Shown here piece by piece: positions 1 through 8,901 of a stretch of DNA of 64,000 nt (its first letter is position 1; each line of letters begins with the position of its first letter). The DNA lies in assembly GCF_018881835.1 (NCBI RefSeq), contig NZ_JACVPO010000002.1:806001-870000 (forward strand), written 5' to 3'. This DNA comes from Polynucleobacter hallstattensis (lineage in GTDB: Bacteria > Pseudomonadota > Gammaproteobacteria > Burkholderiales > Burkholderiaceae). The translations under genes and the position numbers were made by a program. Under the pieces are notes generated by a model. It was not told where the DNA came from and made no database searches. It saw only the letters and a list, made by a program, of their open reading frames with translations.

Positions 1-252
1 CATCACTACATAGATGAACATCGACATCCAAGAAACGGGTACATGAACAAAAATAATGCGGTAGCCCTGACCCTGAACTGCATCTACTGGCGCCACAAAG
101 AAACTGACCCACAAACCGGCAGCTCCAAAAATCATGGTGAGCGCCCAAAACCAAGGAATCATTTTTCCAGCTAGCGGATAAAAGGCGCTCGGACTCGAGA
201 ATTTGAACCAGCTCATTACGTGACTAGAAGATAAATTGTTTACATTACTCAT
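1..252 (-). CDS. ccmC: Heme exporter protein CcmC (partial, N-terminal 84 aa)
   Basis: This is the N-terminal part of CcmC, the inner-membrane protein that handles heme with CcmABDE and loads it onto the chaperone CcmE during cytochrome c maturation. Translation from the ATG at 252 gives a first transmembrane segment (PWFWALTMIFGAAGLWVSFF) and then the family stretch ending in VPVSWMSMFIYVV; the gene runs off the left edge of the window. Its start overlaps the ccmB stop by four bases (ATGA), so the genes are translationally coupled in the order ccmA-ccmB-ccmC. Identity rests on conserved sequence and operon order. Confidence 0.9.
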   Translation of the reverse strand, partial: MSNVNNLSSSHVMSWFKFSSPSAFYPLAGKMIPWFWALTMIFGAAGLWVSFFVAPVDAVQGQGYRIIFVHVPVSWMSMFIYVVM

Positions 253-914
253 TCAATAGCAATCTTTACGGCGCTCGCACAAACCCAAGGTACAAATGCT
301 AATGCCAAAATCAATAAAGCGCCTAACAGTGAAAAATGCCCTGTGATATCGAGCCCTACACTACTGGCGTATACGGCACCTGCACCAAAAATTAATACCG
401 GAATATAGAGCGGCAAGATCAGAAGGCTCATCAATACGCTACCACCCCTCACTCCAAGGGTTAGGGCCGCCCCAACAGAGCCTAGCAATGATAAAACAGG
501 TGTTCCGAGCAACAAGGCTGCCATTAGCACACCTAAAGACTGGGCATCTAAGTCAAACTGAATACCGATCACCGGCGCTAACAACACCAAGGGCAGCCCA
601 CACACCAGCCAATGGGCTACGATCTTGCCAAATACTAAGGCGGTAAATGAATTCGGGGACAAGACCAGTTGCTCTAAGGTGCCGTCTGCGTAATCAGCCG
701 CAAACATCCGCTGTAAACCAAGCAAGGTTGAGAGTAAGGCTGCAACCCAAATCACACCAGGCGCAATCTTTCTCAACAAGGCAGTATCAGCACCAATTCC
801 CAATGGAAATAAGCTCGTCACAATCACAAAGAAAGATAATGCAGTAAGAACCTCGCTCTTACGACGCATCACTAGCAACAGGTCGCGATGAACAATGGCG
901 ATAAAGGCGTTCAT
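249..914 (-). CDS. ccmB: Heme exporter protein CcmB (ABC permease)
   Basis: This is the membrane subunit of the CcmAB ABC transporter, whose ATPase activity frees holo-CcmE from CcmC in system I cytochrome c biogenesis. The 221-aa protein has the family's usual length, begins with the typical AFIAIVHRDLLLVMRR cytoplasmic stretch, and has about six hydrophobic helices. It is translationally coupled to ccmA upstream (four-base overlap) and ccmC downstream (four-base overlap). Nothing in the sequence looks degraded. Confidence 0.93.
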   Translation of the reverse strand: MNAFIAIVHRDLLLVMRRKSEVLTALSFFVIVTSLFPLGIGADTALLRKIAPGVIWVAALLSTLLGLQRMFAADYADGTLEQLVLSPNSFTALVFGKIVAHWLVCGLPLVLLAPVIGIQFDLDAQSLGVLMAALLLGTPVLSLLGSVGAALTLGVRGGSVLMSLLILPLYIPVLIFGAGAVYASSVGLDITGHFSLLGALLILALAFVPWVCASAVKIAIE

Positions 915-1558
915 AGGTCTAGCACTCGCAGACCAGAAATAGCTAAGGACTGATGACTAGTCAGTACGATCAAACCATTACCCTGAAGATGCTCGACGAT
1001 CAAATCTTGCAACTCCCCAATGGCATGGGTGTCTAGGGCATTAAAGGGTTCATCCAAAATCCAGACTTGCGCCCGTCGCGTTAGCATCCGCGCCATCAAA
1101 ACACGTTTTTTCTGTCCGGCCGATAAACAATTGACAGGCAGGTCTTCGCGCCCTTTTAGGCCAAATCGCCATAAGCTAGCAAAAGCGTCTTGCTCGGAGA
1201 GTGCAATGCCATCGATCGCAGCATACATACGCAAGTTCTCAATAGCACTGAGGTCTTCTTTCAGTGCATCGCGATGACCTAAAAACAATAGTTTGCTGTG
1301 ATATTCCGATGCTTGTTTTTTGATGGGTTGACCATACCAAAGCACCTCTCCAGACTCGGGAGAAGCCAAGCCCGTGAGCAAGCGTAATAGGCTTGTTTTA
1401 CCAACGCCATTCTCGCCACGAATATGGAGGCACTGCCCAGCAAATAACTGCAAATCAAGACCTGAAAAAAGAGCTCTTTCACCACGCACGCAAGTGATGT
1501 TCCGAGCCTCAAGGGCTGCGGTTGTAGATGCTGGAAAGGAGGAGTTGGTCGTTGTCAT
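911..1558 (-). CDS. ccmA: Cytochrome c biogenesis ATP-binding protein CcmA
   Basis: This is the ATPase subunit of the CcmAB complex. Walker A (GENGVGKTSLL), the ABC signature (LSAGQKKRVLMARML) and Walker B (VWILDEPFNALD) are intact, and the 215-aa size is normal. I chose the ATG at 1558 over an in-frame TTG at 1567 because the extra residues are not conserved in the family; neither start has a clear Shine-Dalgarno site. It is the first of the three ccm genes in view, so the operon promoter should lie within 1559-1719. Confidence 0.92.
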   Translation of the reverse strand: MTTTNSSFPASTTAALEARNITCVRGERALFSGLDLQLFAGQCLHIRGENGVGKTSLLRLLTGLASPESGEVLWYGQPIKKQASEYHSKLLFLGHRDALKEDLSAIENLRMYAAIDGIALSEQDAFASLWRFGLKGREDLPVNCLSAGQKKRVLMARMLTRRAQVWILDEPFNALDTHAIGELQDLIVEHLQGNGLIVLTSHQSLAISGLRVLDL

Positions 1559-1719
1559 TGGAAGCAATGGCTTGAATCAAACCACCTCAGGCATTGTCCA
1601 AGACCCACTTGGGGCTGTCAAACAAGCTAAAAACGGTCTTTAAAAAAGAAACTTCTTTTAATTCAATTACTTAGATAATTATAAGCTCGATACCATTGAT
1701 TACGGGAATACTAAAATTA

Positions 1720-2517
1720 TCAGTCTTTTAAAGGCATTCGAGAGAGTGGTGCAACTGATACGCCTTGCACCTGATATTGACTAATCAGATCAGCCACCAA
1801 GCCAGATCTAATGAATTCTTCTACACAAGCATCCAAAAACTCAATCGACTCTAGGTGGGACTTATGTGCAGTAATCGCCTGTTGTATTCCAGTAAATTGG
1901 CCATCCAGAATTCTGGATCCAGGAATATCTTGAGAAGCAGCAACTAGGCCAGTTCGTAAACCTGCCAAAGCATCTAATTTCTTGCTAACGAATAATTCAA
2001 TACTGGCTTTCACACTGTCAGCATGCACTAAGCTGGCATGCTTGAGATTACGCTGCAACCATAGGTCATAAGCACTTTGTTGAAAAGATGCAATCTTCAC
2101 TCCTGGCTGATCTACCTGTGATAACTCAGTTATAGGAGAGTTGGCGGAAACCAGATAGCTAGCTTCTAGTTCGACATAAGCTGGTGTGAAAGTAATTTTT
2201 TGAGCACGAGCAGGATCAGAGCCTAACAACGAGATACCGCATCTTGCACTAACGACAGCCTCAACTACCTCAGCCTGCGTATTGAAGCCTACGAGACTTA
2301 ACTCCACGCCCAAACGCTTTGCAATAGCTCGACAGATATCTGGTGAGATCCCTGTAGGCTCACCAGAAGATGATCGACCAGTCACCAACAAGAAATTACC
2401 TAAATACACTGCAGCAGACAGAACACCATTCGGTGCGAGCTGCTCTAATACTTTAGGTGAAATCGTATTCAAGTAAGTCTCCAAATTTTTATCAACTGTT
2501 TTACGACAAGTAGGCAT
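1720..2517 (-). CDS. Family 3 extracellular solute-binding-like protein without signal peptide
   Basis: The 265-aa protein has the SBP_bac_3 fold of amino-acid ABC transporter binding proteins: a ligand-pocket stretch (GISPDICRAIAKRLGVELSLV), a central segment (ISLLGSDPARAQKITFTPAY) and a DALAGLRT motif. There is no signal peptide at the N-terminus and no ABC permease or ATPase nearby, so transport is not supported by context; a cytoplasmic or moonlighting role is possible. The ATG at 2517 lies directly after the T-tract of a terminator-like hairpin and has no Shine-Dalgarno site, so the true start may be an internal TTG. The ligand is unknown. Confidence 0.75.
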   Translation of the reverse strand: MPTCRKTVDKNLETYLNTISPKVLEQLAPNGVLSAAVYLGNFLLVTGRSSSGEPTGISPDICRAIAKRLGVELSLVGFNTQAEVVEAVVSARCGISLLGSDPARAQKITFTPAYVELEASYLVSANSPITELSQVDQPGVKIASFQQSAYDLWLQRNLKHASLVHADSVKASIELFVSKKLDALAGLRTGLVAASQDIPGSRILDGQFTGIQQAITAHKSHLESIEFLDACVEEFIRSGLVADLISQYQVQGVSVAPLSRMPLKD

Positions 2518-2545
2518 AAAAAATCCCCACTAAATCAGCGGGGAT
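2517..2545 (-). terminator. Rho-independent terminator of the quinone oxidoreductase gene
   Basis: Read on the minus strand, the arms ATCCCC(GC) and (GT)GGGGAT enclose a 7-nt loop and run straight into TTTTTT. It lies 35 bp after the quinone oxidoreductase stop codon and abuts the ATG of the next gene, which leaves no room for a normal leader there. Confidence 0.8.
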
Positions 2546-2579
2546 GTGGTGCAAACTAGGTTAGTCAGCAAACCAAAAA

Positions 2580-3560
2580 TTAAGGCGTGATGACAATCGC
2601 GCCCGAAACTTTTCTACCTTCTGCAGCTTTATGAGCTTCAACAGCCTGCTCAAGCTTAAATCTAGCGCCGATCTGTACTTTCACACGGCCTTGGGCAATC
2701 GCATCAAATACTGCGCGAGCATTTTCCTGAAGCAACTCGGGAGTAGCATTGTGCGGGAATACAGAAGGTCTAGTTAAGAAGAGGCAACCCTTCTTATTGA
2801 GAATCTCTGGCTGAATCTCTGGAGCAGGTCCAGAAGCGGCACCAAATAAAGCCACCGTCCCAAATGGTGCAGCACAATCGAGTGAGCCCAAGAAAGTAGT
2901 CTTAGCAACTGAGTCATAAACCACATTCGCTTTACGACCGCCTGTTGCCTTCATAAACTCTTCGACCCAATTTGGTTTTGAGTAGTCCACAACAGCATCA
3001 CAGCCAGCCTCTTTTGCTGCGGCAAACTTGGCTTCAGACCCTACTGTACCCACTACAAAAGCACCCAAAGATTTTGCCCATCCCGATAGAATTTGACCAA
3101 CACCACCAGCGGCAGCGTGAACTAAGACGACGTCACCAGACTGCACCTTATAGGTTTTTTGAACTAAGTACTGAGCAGTCATTGCTTTAAAAAACACAGC
3201 GGCGGCAACTTCATCGGATACATTATCTGGCACTGAAACCAATTTATCCACTGCAACATTACGCGCACTGGCATAAGCACCAATACCGGCATTCATATAG
3301 GTGACACGATCACCTAGCTTAAATCGAGTAACGCCTTCACCAAGCGCCTCAACTACACCGACCGCTTCATGACCTAAACCCGTTGGTAATTCCAAGGGAT
3401 AAAAACCAGAACGCTGGTACACATCAATAAAGTTAAAACCAATAGCGGTTTGACGGAGTTGCACTTCGCCCTTACCCGGAGCTGGAAGCTCTTTATCGAT
3501 TAACTGAATCACATCGGCATTGCCGAGTTCTGAAAGACTAACAATTCGAGCAGTTGTCAC
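2580..3560 (-). CDS. qor: NADPH:quinone oxidoreductase (zinc-less MDR family)
   Basis: This is a medium-chain dehydrogenase/reductase of the quinone reductase type, expected to transfer hydride from NADPH to quinones in the cytosol. The 326-aa length is typical. The N-terminal catalytic domain carries GFNFIDVYQRSGFYPLELP and GHEAVGVVEALGEGV. The cofactor domain carries HAAAGGVGQILSGWAKSLGA, the family's nucleotide-binding loop. The structural zinc cysteines of alcohol dehydrogenases are absent, as expected for this subfamily. The gene appears to be single, with a terminator immediately downstream. Confidence 0.88.
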   Translation of the reverse strand: MTTARIVSLSELGNADVIQLIDKELPAPGKGEVQLRQTAIGFNFIDVYQRSGFYPLELPTGLGHEAVGVVEALGEGVTRFKLGDRVTYMNAGIGAYASARNVAVDKLVSVPDNVSDEVAAAVFFKAMTAQYLVQKTYKVQSGDVVLVHAAAGGVGQILSGWAKSLGAFVVGTVGSEAKFAAAKEAGCDAVVDYSKPNWVEEFMKATGGRKANVVYDSVAKTTFLGSLDCAAPFGTVALFGAASGPAPEIQPEILNKKGCLFLTRPSVFPHNATPELLQENARAVFDAIAQGRVKVQIGARFKLEQAVEAHKAAEGRKVSGAIVITP

Positions 3561-3588
3561 AAGTCACCTTATTATTTTTATAAAAAAA

Positions 3589-4041
3589 TTATCTTACTGC
3601 AAGCGAGGAAGAGACAACCTCGTCCTCCTCAACGATAGCCCAGGTGCTATCGCCAAGTTTTTTGACTGCCATCGAATAAGTCCAAGCATCCGGAATGCCA
3701 CAACTCCACTGATCAGGTCCATTTTGAATCAATACATTGCTGCCAATACGGCTATCGAAGTAGAGATGGTAGGTTTTTCCATGGAGGGGATTAAAACTAA
3801 ATTTGGCACTATGGACCATTTCTGTAGCATCCAAACGAGCCTGCAGAGAACGTGCTTGCTTCATTAATACTTCGGCCTGTTCCATGATGCGATCGTATTC
3901 AAGCTTTGCGTTCTGGCGCGCGACATTGACTGCCTTGTCTTTTTCTTCCAAGACCTTAATCGGTGCAAATACAGGTGCACCCACTTCCATGGGATATTCA
4001 ATGCCAGCATGCCGCGCTGGATCAGTATCTTCAATTCTCAT
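3589..4041 (-). CDS. DUF2452 family protein
   Basis: This is a 150-aa cytosolic protein of the DUF2452 family, whose function is unknown. The recognisable core is the central helix (LMKQARSLQARLDATEMVH) followed by FNPLHGKTYHLYFD, conserved in the family, and a C-terminal WSCGIPDAWTYSMAVKKLGDSTW stretch. There is no signal peptide or membrane segment. It lies 28 bp upstream of the quinone oxidoreductase on the same strand and could be cotranscribed with it. Confidence 0.75.
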   Translation of the reverse strand: MRIEDTDPARHAGIEYPMEVGAPVFAPIKVLEEKDKAVNVARQNAKLEYDRIMEQAEVLMKQARSLQARLDATEMVHSAKFSFNPLHGKTYHLYFDSRIGSNVLIQNGPDQWSCGIPDAWTYSMAVKKLGDSTWAIVEEDEVVSSSLAVR

Positions 4042-4129
4042 AACTTTTTTAACCTGCTGATTTACTTAGTGAAAGTGTGACACAAATTCACAAAATGTGT
4101 TTTTTAGAGCTACAAATAGGGTGAGTCTC

Positions 4130-5656
4130 TTACAGGGAGTTCAAATCCCCTAAAAGGCCTTTGGCATGCAGTGTAATTGCCTGCTGATCTGTATCGCTAA
4201 TACGGGATAAGTTGGCAGTCATCAGCCGGGTACGTGGGCTTGCCTCAAATTGGGTGCGATGCTTAATGAGAAAGTTCCAATAGAGGGTAGTCATGGGGCA
4301 AGCACTCTCCCCAAATCGGATATCAGGCTTGTATTGGCAGGAGTCGCAATAGTTACTCATTCTCTTAATGTAAGCGCCACTCGCAATATAGGGCTTGCTG
4401 GTGAAACGCCCACCACTTGCAAATAAGGCCATGCCCGCTGTATTGGGCAATTCCACCCACTCAACTGCATCAATATAGACCGCTAAATACCAGTCACAAA
4501 CGTCTTTTGGCAAGATTTCTGCAAGCAACGCAAAGTTACCAGTCACCATCAGGCGTTGAATATGGTGGGCATAACCATACTCCAGGGTTTGATCTATCGC
4601 CTGCTGCATACACTTCATCTTGGTGTTGCCAGTCCAATACCAGGAGGGCAATGCATTCTGATGGTCATAAAAATTATCTAAAGCCATTTGCGGCATATCA
4701 AGGTAGTACATGCCCCTTACAAATTCTCGCCAACCCAGAATTTGACGAATAAATCCTTCTACCGTTGCAAGATCTAAATCGTCTTTCTTCCACGCCTTGA
4801 GGACGGCCGCAATCACCTCTCTGGGATTGAGCAACTTTAAGTTCAATGAACTCGATAGCAGGGAGTGCCAACCAAAAGGCGTATCTGTCCACATTGCATC
4901 TTCATGAATACCAAAGGTCACTAAGCGGTGCTCTACAAACCCTTTGAGTGCCTGTAAGGCTTGTGTGCGCGTAACCGGCCACTGAAAGTGCTCCAGAGAT
5001 CCAGGATGTTTGGGAAATTTTTTCTCAACTAATGCGATGACTTCTTGAGTAATGTCATCGGGCTCAAATAACTCCGGCGGCGGAATTAAGCCTGGTCCTT
5101 TTTTTGGAAACGGCTTGCGATTGTCTCGATCAAAATTCCACTGACCACCTTCAGGATTACCCTCTTTATCAACCAAGATATTGTGAGTCTTACGCATCAG
5201 TCGGTAGAAATACTCCAAACGCAATTCTTTTTTGCCTGCAACCCAATTTTCAAACTCATGGCGTGAGCAAAAGAAATGGGGGTCCTCTTGCATTTCTAAA
5301 TCGATGCTGAATTCAGATGCGACATTCTCTATTTCGCACTTGAGTCGATACTCCCCCGGCTCAAGACATACCAAGTGTGTAAATTGTTTCTTGGGAATCA
5401 AGTCTCGTAAGGTATCTCCGATCGACTGCGGAGACTGCTTAATATAGATCAGCGGCAAACCCCGCTCTTCCAGTTGCTCAGCAAAATGCCGCATCGCCGA
5501 TAAGAACAAAACGATTTTGGCCTTATGCGACCAAACATACTGAGCCTCATCGATAGACTCAATCATGACGACTTGCTCAGTCTTGGGATTCAGGTTTTTT
5601 AATATCGGGCTATCGATATCCAGCTGGTCACCCAGAATGAGAACAAGCTTTTTCAA
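4130..5656 (-). CDS. FeS-containing bacterial cryptochrome/(6-4) photolyase
   Basis: This belongs to the FeS-BCP/PhrB group, flavoproteins that carry a [4Fe-4S] cluster and repair (6-4) photoproducts with light. The N-terminal Rossmann-like domain starts LVLILGDQLDIDSPIL. The C-terminal helical domain has HHIQRLMVTGNFALL, WYLAVYIDAVEWVELPNTAGM and SYCDSCQY-like signatures. The four expected cluster cysteines are present at about residues 349, 437, 440 and 453. At 508 aa the length is full. It leads a photolyase-associated gene group that also contains a second photolyase-family gene at 9287-10549. The exact photoproduct repaired is inferred from the family. Confidence 0.9.
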   Translation of the reverse strand: MKKLVLILGDQLDIDSPILKNLNPKTEQVVMIESIDEAQYVWSHKAKIVLFLSAMRHFAEQLEERGLPLIYIKQSPQSIGDTLRDLIPKKQFTHLVCLEPGEYRLKCEIENVASEFSIDLEMQEDPHFFCSRHEFENWVAGKKELRLEYFYRLMRKTHNILVDKEGNPEGGQWNFDRDNRKPFPKKGPGLIPPPELFEPDDITQEVIALVEKKFPKHPGSLEHFQWPVTRTQALQALKGFVEHRLVTFGIHEDAMWTDTPFGWHSLLSSSLNLKLLNPREVIAAVLKAWKKDDLDLATVEGFIRQILGWREFVRGMYYLDMPQMALDNFYDHQNALPSWYWTGNTKMKCMQQAIDQTLEYGYAHHIQRLMVTGNFALLAEILPKDVCDWYLAVYIDAVEWVELPNTAGMALFASGGRFTSKPYIASGAYIKRMSNYCDSCQYKPDIRFGESACPMTTLYWNFLIKHRTQFEASPRTRLMTANLSRISDTDQQAITLHAKGLLGDLNSL

Positions 5657-5703
5657 TTCACATCTTTCAAAGAGACACTCAATATTAGGAGAGGAGTCAG
5701 CGC

Positions 5704-6258
5704 TTAGCGTTTATAAAAACTGAGAGTCACTTCACCCAAATTAATACCGAATTTACTCATTTGAGCCCTATTAATCATGACCTTCGGGCTTACTAAATAC
5801 ATCCAGTCGTCAAATTGCACATGATAGATAGACTTATCTACAGGCAGAGCCAATGTATAAGACCAGTTCAAGGCATTGCCAGCAGATTCACCAATGGCCT
5901 CACCGATGACGTCATCTGCAGTGCCAGTGTATTTTCCAGGAGCGGTTTCTACTAAAGTCCAGATACGCTTTTGCTTCGTGCCATCGGAGTACTCAAAGCT
6001 CTCATCCAAAATGCCCGTCTTTTTACCATTGACAACTGACCATTTGGCAACTAATAAAACGGTAAAACGTTTTTTAACCTCACCACTACGATCGGTGAAG
6101 ATGCCATACGCATCAATCGTACCGTTGAAGTATTCACTTAGATCAAGCTTGGGTGTCTCTTGTGCGTATTGATTGACTGAAGGTGAGGAACAACCAAATA
6201 GGCCGAATGCAATCAAACCAATAGCCAAATATTTTTTAACGAAGTAGGTCTTTGACAT
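5704..6258 (-). CDS. DUF3833 family lipoprotein
   Basis: This small lipoprotein has a type II signal peptide: MSKTYFVKKYLAIGLIAFG followed by a LFGC lipobox. The mature part contains LDLSEYFNGTIDAYGIFTDRSG and KKRFTV, diagnostic of DUF3833. I chose the ATG at 6258 because it overlaps the preceding stop (TAATG) and places the signal peptide correctly; an in-frame start 33 bp upstream adds residues before the signal. DUF3833 genes often accompany photolyases in light-responsive gene sets, but the molecular function is unknown. Confidence 0.82.
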   Translation of the reverse strand: MSKTYFVKKYLAIGLIAFGLFGCSSPSVNQYAQETPKLDLSEYFNGTIDAYGIFTDRSGEVKKRFTVLLVAKWSVVNGKKTGILDESFEYSDGTKQKRIWTLVETAPGKYTGTADDVIGEAIGESAGNALNWSYTLALPVDKSIYHVQFDDWMYLVSPKVMINRAQMSKFGINLGEVTLSFYKR

Positions 6259-6815
6259 TAACAGGCTCCAGTAATTAGTGGGGGTGGGCAACCGTTGCCC
6301 AGTAATTCAGATCTCAGCTTGGGTACGCTCGTTTTGGAATCAAGCCAAATCCCGAAGAATGCCTTTGAAAAATCTGCCCCCGGAAATTGAGCAATTTTCT
6401 TGCCGTCATAAAAAAAAGTGGTGCCTTGTTTTGGTGAGTAGACTCCCGTGAGCGTTTGTCCAGACTCTACATTGGGTAAAACCGTAGCAAGCTCTTTTCC
6501 CCAAATTGCGGACTGCGCCTCTGATACACCCATGTTCTTCATTTCATCAGCAGTGCGGCTTGCGATGGCCGCCCCAGAGAATGATTTTTGATATTTAATG
6601 TCCAAGGCAAATTCAGCAGAATCCTTGCCTGCAGAGCGATATAGGGTCACATCATAAACATGAAAACCCCAAAAGTTCAGACGGCCAGTACCCTGAGGCT
6701 GCACTTGATTAATTACGCTCTCAATGTGCGCCAAGCTCTTAGCTGACACAGAACCACTCAGCAGAGCTAAGCACAGTAATAGGACGACACTACTTTGTGA
6801 AATTATTTTCATCAT
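6258..6815 (-). CDS. Chalcone isomerase-like periplasmic protein
   Basis: This 185-aa secreted protein has a cleavable signal (LLLCLALLSGSVSAKS) and the chalcone-isomerase-like domain, here with LNFWGFHVYDVTLY, FALDIKYQKSFSGAAIASRTADEM, YSPKQGTTFFYDGK and AFFGIWLD. Bacterial members are not thought to be true flavonoid isomerases; a fatty-acid-like ligand has been proposed for the fold. Two ATGs lie in tandem at 6815 and 6812 behind an AAGGGA ribosome site; the second has the better spacing. It is translationally coupled to the DUF3833 gene. Confidence 0.82.
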   Translation of the reverse strand: MMKIISQSSVVLLLCLALLSGSVSAKSLAHIESVINQVQPQGTGRLNFWGFHVYDVTLYRSAGKDSAEFALDIKYQKSFSGAAIASRTADEMKNMGVSEAQSAIWGKELATVLPNVESGQTLTGVYSPKQGTTFFYDGKKIAQFPGADFSKAFFGIWLDSKTSVPKLRSELLGNGCPPPLITGAC

Positions 6816-6822
6816 CGTCCCT

Positions 6823-7218
6823 TTATTTATCTTTACGAGTTAAATTCACCAACCATAAAGCAGATGGTCCAAATAGACCTGAAATAGCATGTCGGTTCTT
6901 GGCAAAAAAACGATAGGCCCCGGTCAATATAGGGCGCAAGCTTGGTCGAGAAAATAACCAAGCTAACTTCGGTAAATTTGCTCTCGCATAGGCAGCCGAA
7001 AAAACATCCACGCCATTAATCAGTTCGCCGTCGTCATACTGAGCATACATCGAATCTAAGGCCTGTTGGCAAGATACGCCAACCTCATCAGCGTTATAAC
7101 GATTTGAGTTCACATCTACAAAGCTCAATAAACCAGCTTGATTGCGGTCAGACAAAAACAGAATCTCTGCCTGACATAGAGGACAAAGGCCATCGTAGAA
7201 CATAGTGAGTTTCTTCAT
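6823..7218 (-). CDS. DCC-family (DUF393) thiol-disulfide oxidoreductase-like protein
   Basis: This 131-aa protein has the DCC motif near the N-terminus (FYDGLCPLCQAEI), in which a CxxC-type pair suggests thioredoxin-like redox chemistry. The C-terminal half contains AYRFFAKNRHAISGL, typical of the family. I chose the ATG at 7218 because it puts the conserved strand at residue 4 and leaves a 5-bp gap after the upstream stop; a TTG at 7251 would overlap that gene. It sits inside the photolyase-associated operon. The substrate is unknown. Confidence 0.8.
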   Translation of the reverse strand: MKKLTMFYDGLCPLCQAEILFLSDRNQAGLLSFVDVNSNRYNADEVGVSCQQALDSMYAQYDDGELINGVDVFSAAYARANLPKLAWLFSRPSLRPILTGAYRFFAKNRHAISGLFGPSALWLVNLTRKDK

Positions 7219-7223
7219 GGCAG

Positions 7224-7493
7224 CTACTTTTGCTTGTACTGCATCGAGCAATAGGCGCGGGTTACCAATTTACTTCTTAAAGCGACATGCTTGGTTGCCC
7301 TACCCGTTACCCGCTCACGCCATAGATTGAACGAGCCTCTCTTAAGCTCTTTGCGCATCAGCGCAATCACTTGTGGCTCGGATAGTCCAAAATGTTGCTC
7401 AATCGCATCAAATGGCGTGCGATCTTCCCATGCCATCTCGATCACCCGTGAGAGATCGGCAGCGGAGAGTGCTTGAGTTATCTTGGTGCCCAT
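7224..7493 (-). CDS. TIGR03643 family protein
   Basis: This 89-aa protein matches TIGR03643 almost end to end: RVIEMAWEDRTPFDAIEQHF, LSEPQVIALMRKELKRGSF, LWRERVTGRATKH. The fold appears helix-turn-helix-like, but no DNA target is known. Families of this kind recur beside photolyase and cryptochrome genes. It is probably the first gene of the minus-strand run 5704-7493, with the promoter in 7494-7564, shared divergently with the SDR gene. Confidence 0.85.
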   Translation of the reverse strand: MGTKITQALSAADLSRVIEMAWEDRTPFDAIEQHFGLSEPQVIALMRKELKRGSFNLWRERVTGRATKHVALRSKLVTRAYCSMQYKQK

Positions 7494-7564
7494 CAAGCAA
7501 GTTTAAGACTTATTCAATAAACTAGCTGAGCCTGCTTTCACCCGATACTTAAGCCTCTTTATTT

Positions 7565-8260
7565 ATGCCCCTAGTTCCAAAACCCTTTCGAGCTTTGATT
7601 ATTGGATCCTCTGGGACTATTGGGTCAGCATTTATGGAGCTTCTAGAAGCCTCTCCTGACTGTGAGGTGGTTTGGGGTCTAAATCGCAACTCGGCACAGC
7701 CAATCAATTACCAAGATCTCACCACGATTGAAGCTGCTGCAGCTAGTCTTATTCAGGAGGGCTCTTTCCAGCTCATTATTAATACGATTGGTGTATTGCA
7801 TTCTGAGCACTGGATGCCTGAAAAGAAATTGGATGATCTCAACGCCGAACAGTTACAGATATTGATGCAGACCAATGCCGTTGGCCCTGGACTAACAATC
7901 AAGCATTTCTCCAAATTACTCGACCCAGCGGGATCGGTTATGGCAACCCTCTCCGCTAAAGTAGGCAGCATTGAGGACAATCGTTTGGGAGGCTGGTTTA
8001 GCTATCGCGCCTCTAAGGCGGCCCTGAATATGCTGATCAAAACAGCCTCCATTGAATTTACCAGAACAAAACCCAATACGGCCTTAGTGGCCTTGCATCC
8101 GGGAACGGTAAACTCTCTTTTATCCAAGCCCTTCAAAGGCGAGCAAATAGGAAGGCCTGCTTTAGATGCTGCAAGCGATATGCTTGCGGTATTACTCTCA
8201 CTTCAAAAGACTGATTCAGGTAGTTTTCTAAGTTACTCCGGAGAAAAGTTACCTTGGTAA
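7565..8260 (+). CDS. SDR family oxidoreductase (C-factor-like)
   Basis: This is a short-chain dehydrogenase of 231 aa with the Rossmann motif GSSGTIGSAF, the NTIGVLH strand and the catalytic YRASKAALNML (Tyr-x3-Lys). It resembles CsgA/C-factor-like SDRs, which occur repeatedly in photolyase-containing clusters. The ATG at 7565 lies 71 bp from the divergent TIGR03643 gene, so the two probably share a regulatory region. The substrate cannot be told from the sequence. Confidence 0.85.
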   Translation: MPLVPKPFRALIIGSSGTIGSAFMELLEASPDCEVVWGLNRNSAQPINYQDLTTIEAAAASLIQEGSFQLIINTIGVLHSEHWMPEKKLDDLNAEQLQILMQTNAVGPGLTIKHFSKLLDPAGSVMATLSAKVGSIEDNRLGGWFSYRASKAALNMLIKTASIEFTRTKPNTALVALHPGTVNSLLSKPFKGEQIGRPALDAASDMLAVLLSLQKTDSGSFLSYSGEKLPW

Positions 8261-8267
8261 CCCAATC

Positions 8268-8849
8268 ATGATTATGAAATTTTTATCCCTATTGCTGATT
8301 GCACTCACTACCCTCATTGGAGCCCATAGCAACGCTCTCGCCCAAACTGAGTTGGCTAACGCAATGCAAGATGGCCAGCATGTCTTACTCATGCGACATG
8401 CTGACGCGCCTGGGTACGGAGATCCAGCGGGCTATCAATTAACGCAGTGCTCCACCCAACGCAATCTAGGTGAAGCAGGTAAGCGTCAGGCTCAGCTGAC
8501 CGGTGAATGGCTAGCCGAGCAGGGCATTACCAAAGCGCAGGTCTATAGCAGTCCTTGGTGTCGTTGCTTTGATACGGCAATCCTTCTGAATAAGGGTGCC
8601 GTTACCAAGGAGGCAGCGTTGGGTTCTTTTTTCGATGATATGAGTCAGGCTAAAAAACAAACTGATGATTTAGCCAAGCTGATTCAGGATGAGCGCAGCA
8701 AAAATCCTAAAGTACCAATCATCATGGTGACTCACCATGTCAATATCCAATCCTTTACCGGCAAGGTTGTTAATTCAGGGGATATGGTTTTGGTAAAAGT
8801 AAATTCATCCGGTCAAGCTGTATCCCATAGGCTTTACCCTAGCCCGTAG
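8268..8849 (+). CDS. Secreted histidine phosphatase family protein
   Basis: This is a histidine acid phosphatase/phosphoglycerate mutase-like protein of 193 aa exported by an N-terminal signal (LLLIALTTLIGAHSNALA). The catalytic loop is LLMRHADAPG near residue 40, followed by NLGEAGKRQAQLTGEWL and SSPWCRCFDTA, and the second catalytic histidine is in MVTHHVNIQ. Two ATGs (8268, 8274) are possible. It starts 7 bp after the SDR stop, so the two are likely cotranscribed. The phosphorylated substrate is unknown. Confidence 0.85.
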   Translation: MIMKFLSLLLIALTTLIGAHSNALAQTELANAMQDGQHVLLMRHADAPGYGDPAGYQLTQCSTQRNLGEAGKRQAQLTGEWLAEQGITKAQVYSSPWCRCFDTAILLNKGAVTKEAALGSFFDDMSQAKKQTDDLAKLIQDERSKNPKVPIIMVTHHVNIQSFTGKVVNSGDMVLVKVNSSGQAVSHRLYPSP

Positions 8850-8901
8850 CTTTATGCGCCAATCCATCAATCGTCCATACATCACCACTTAAAGAACATT
8901 C

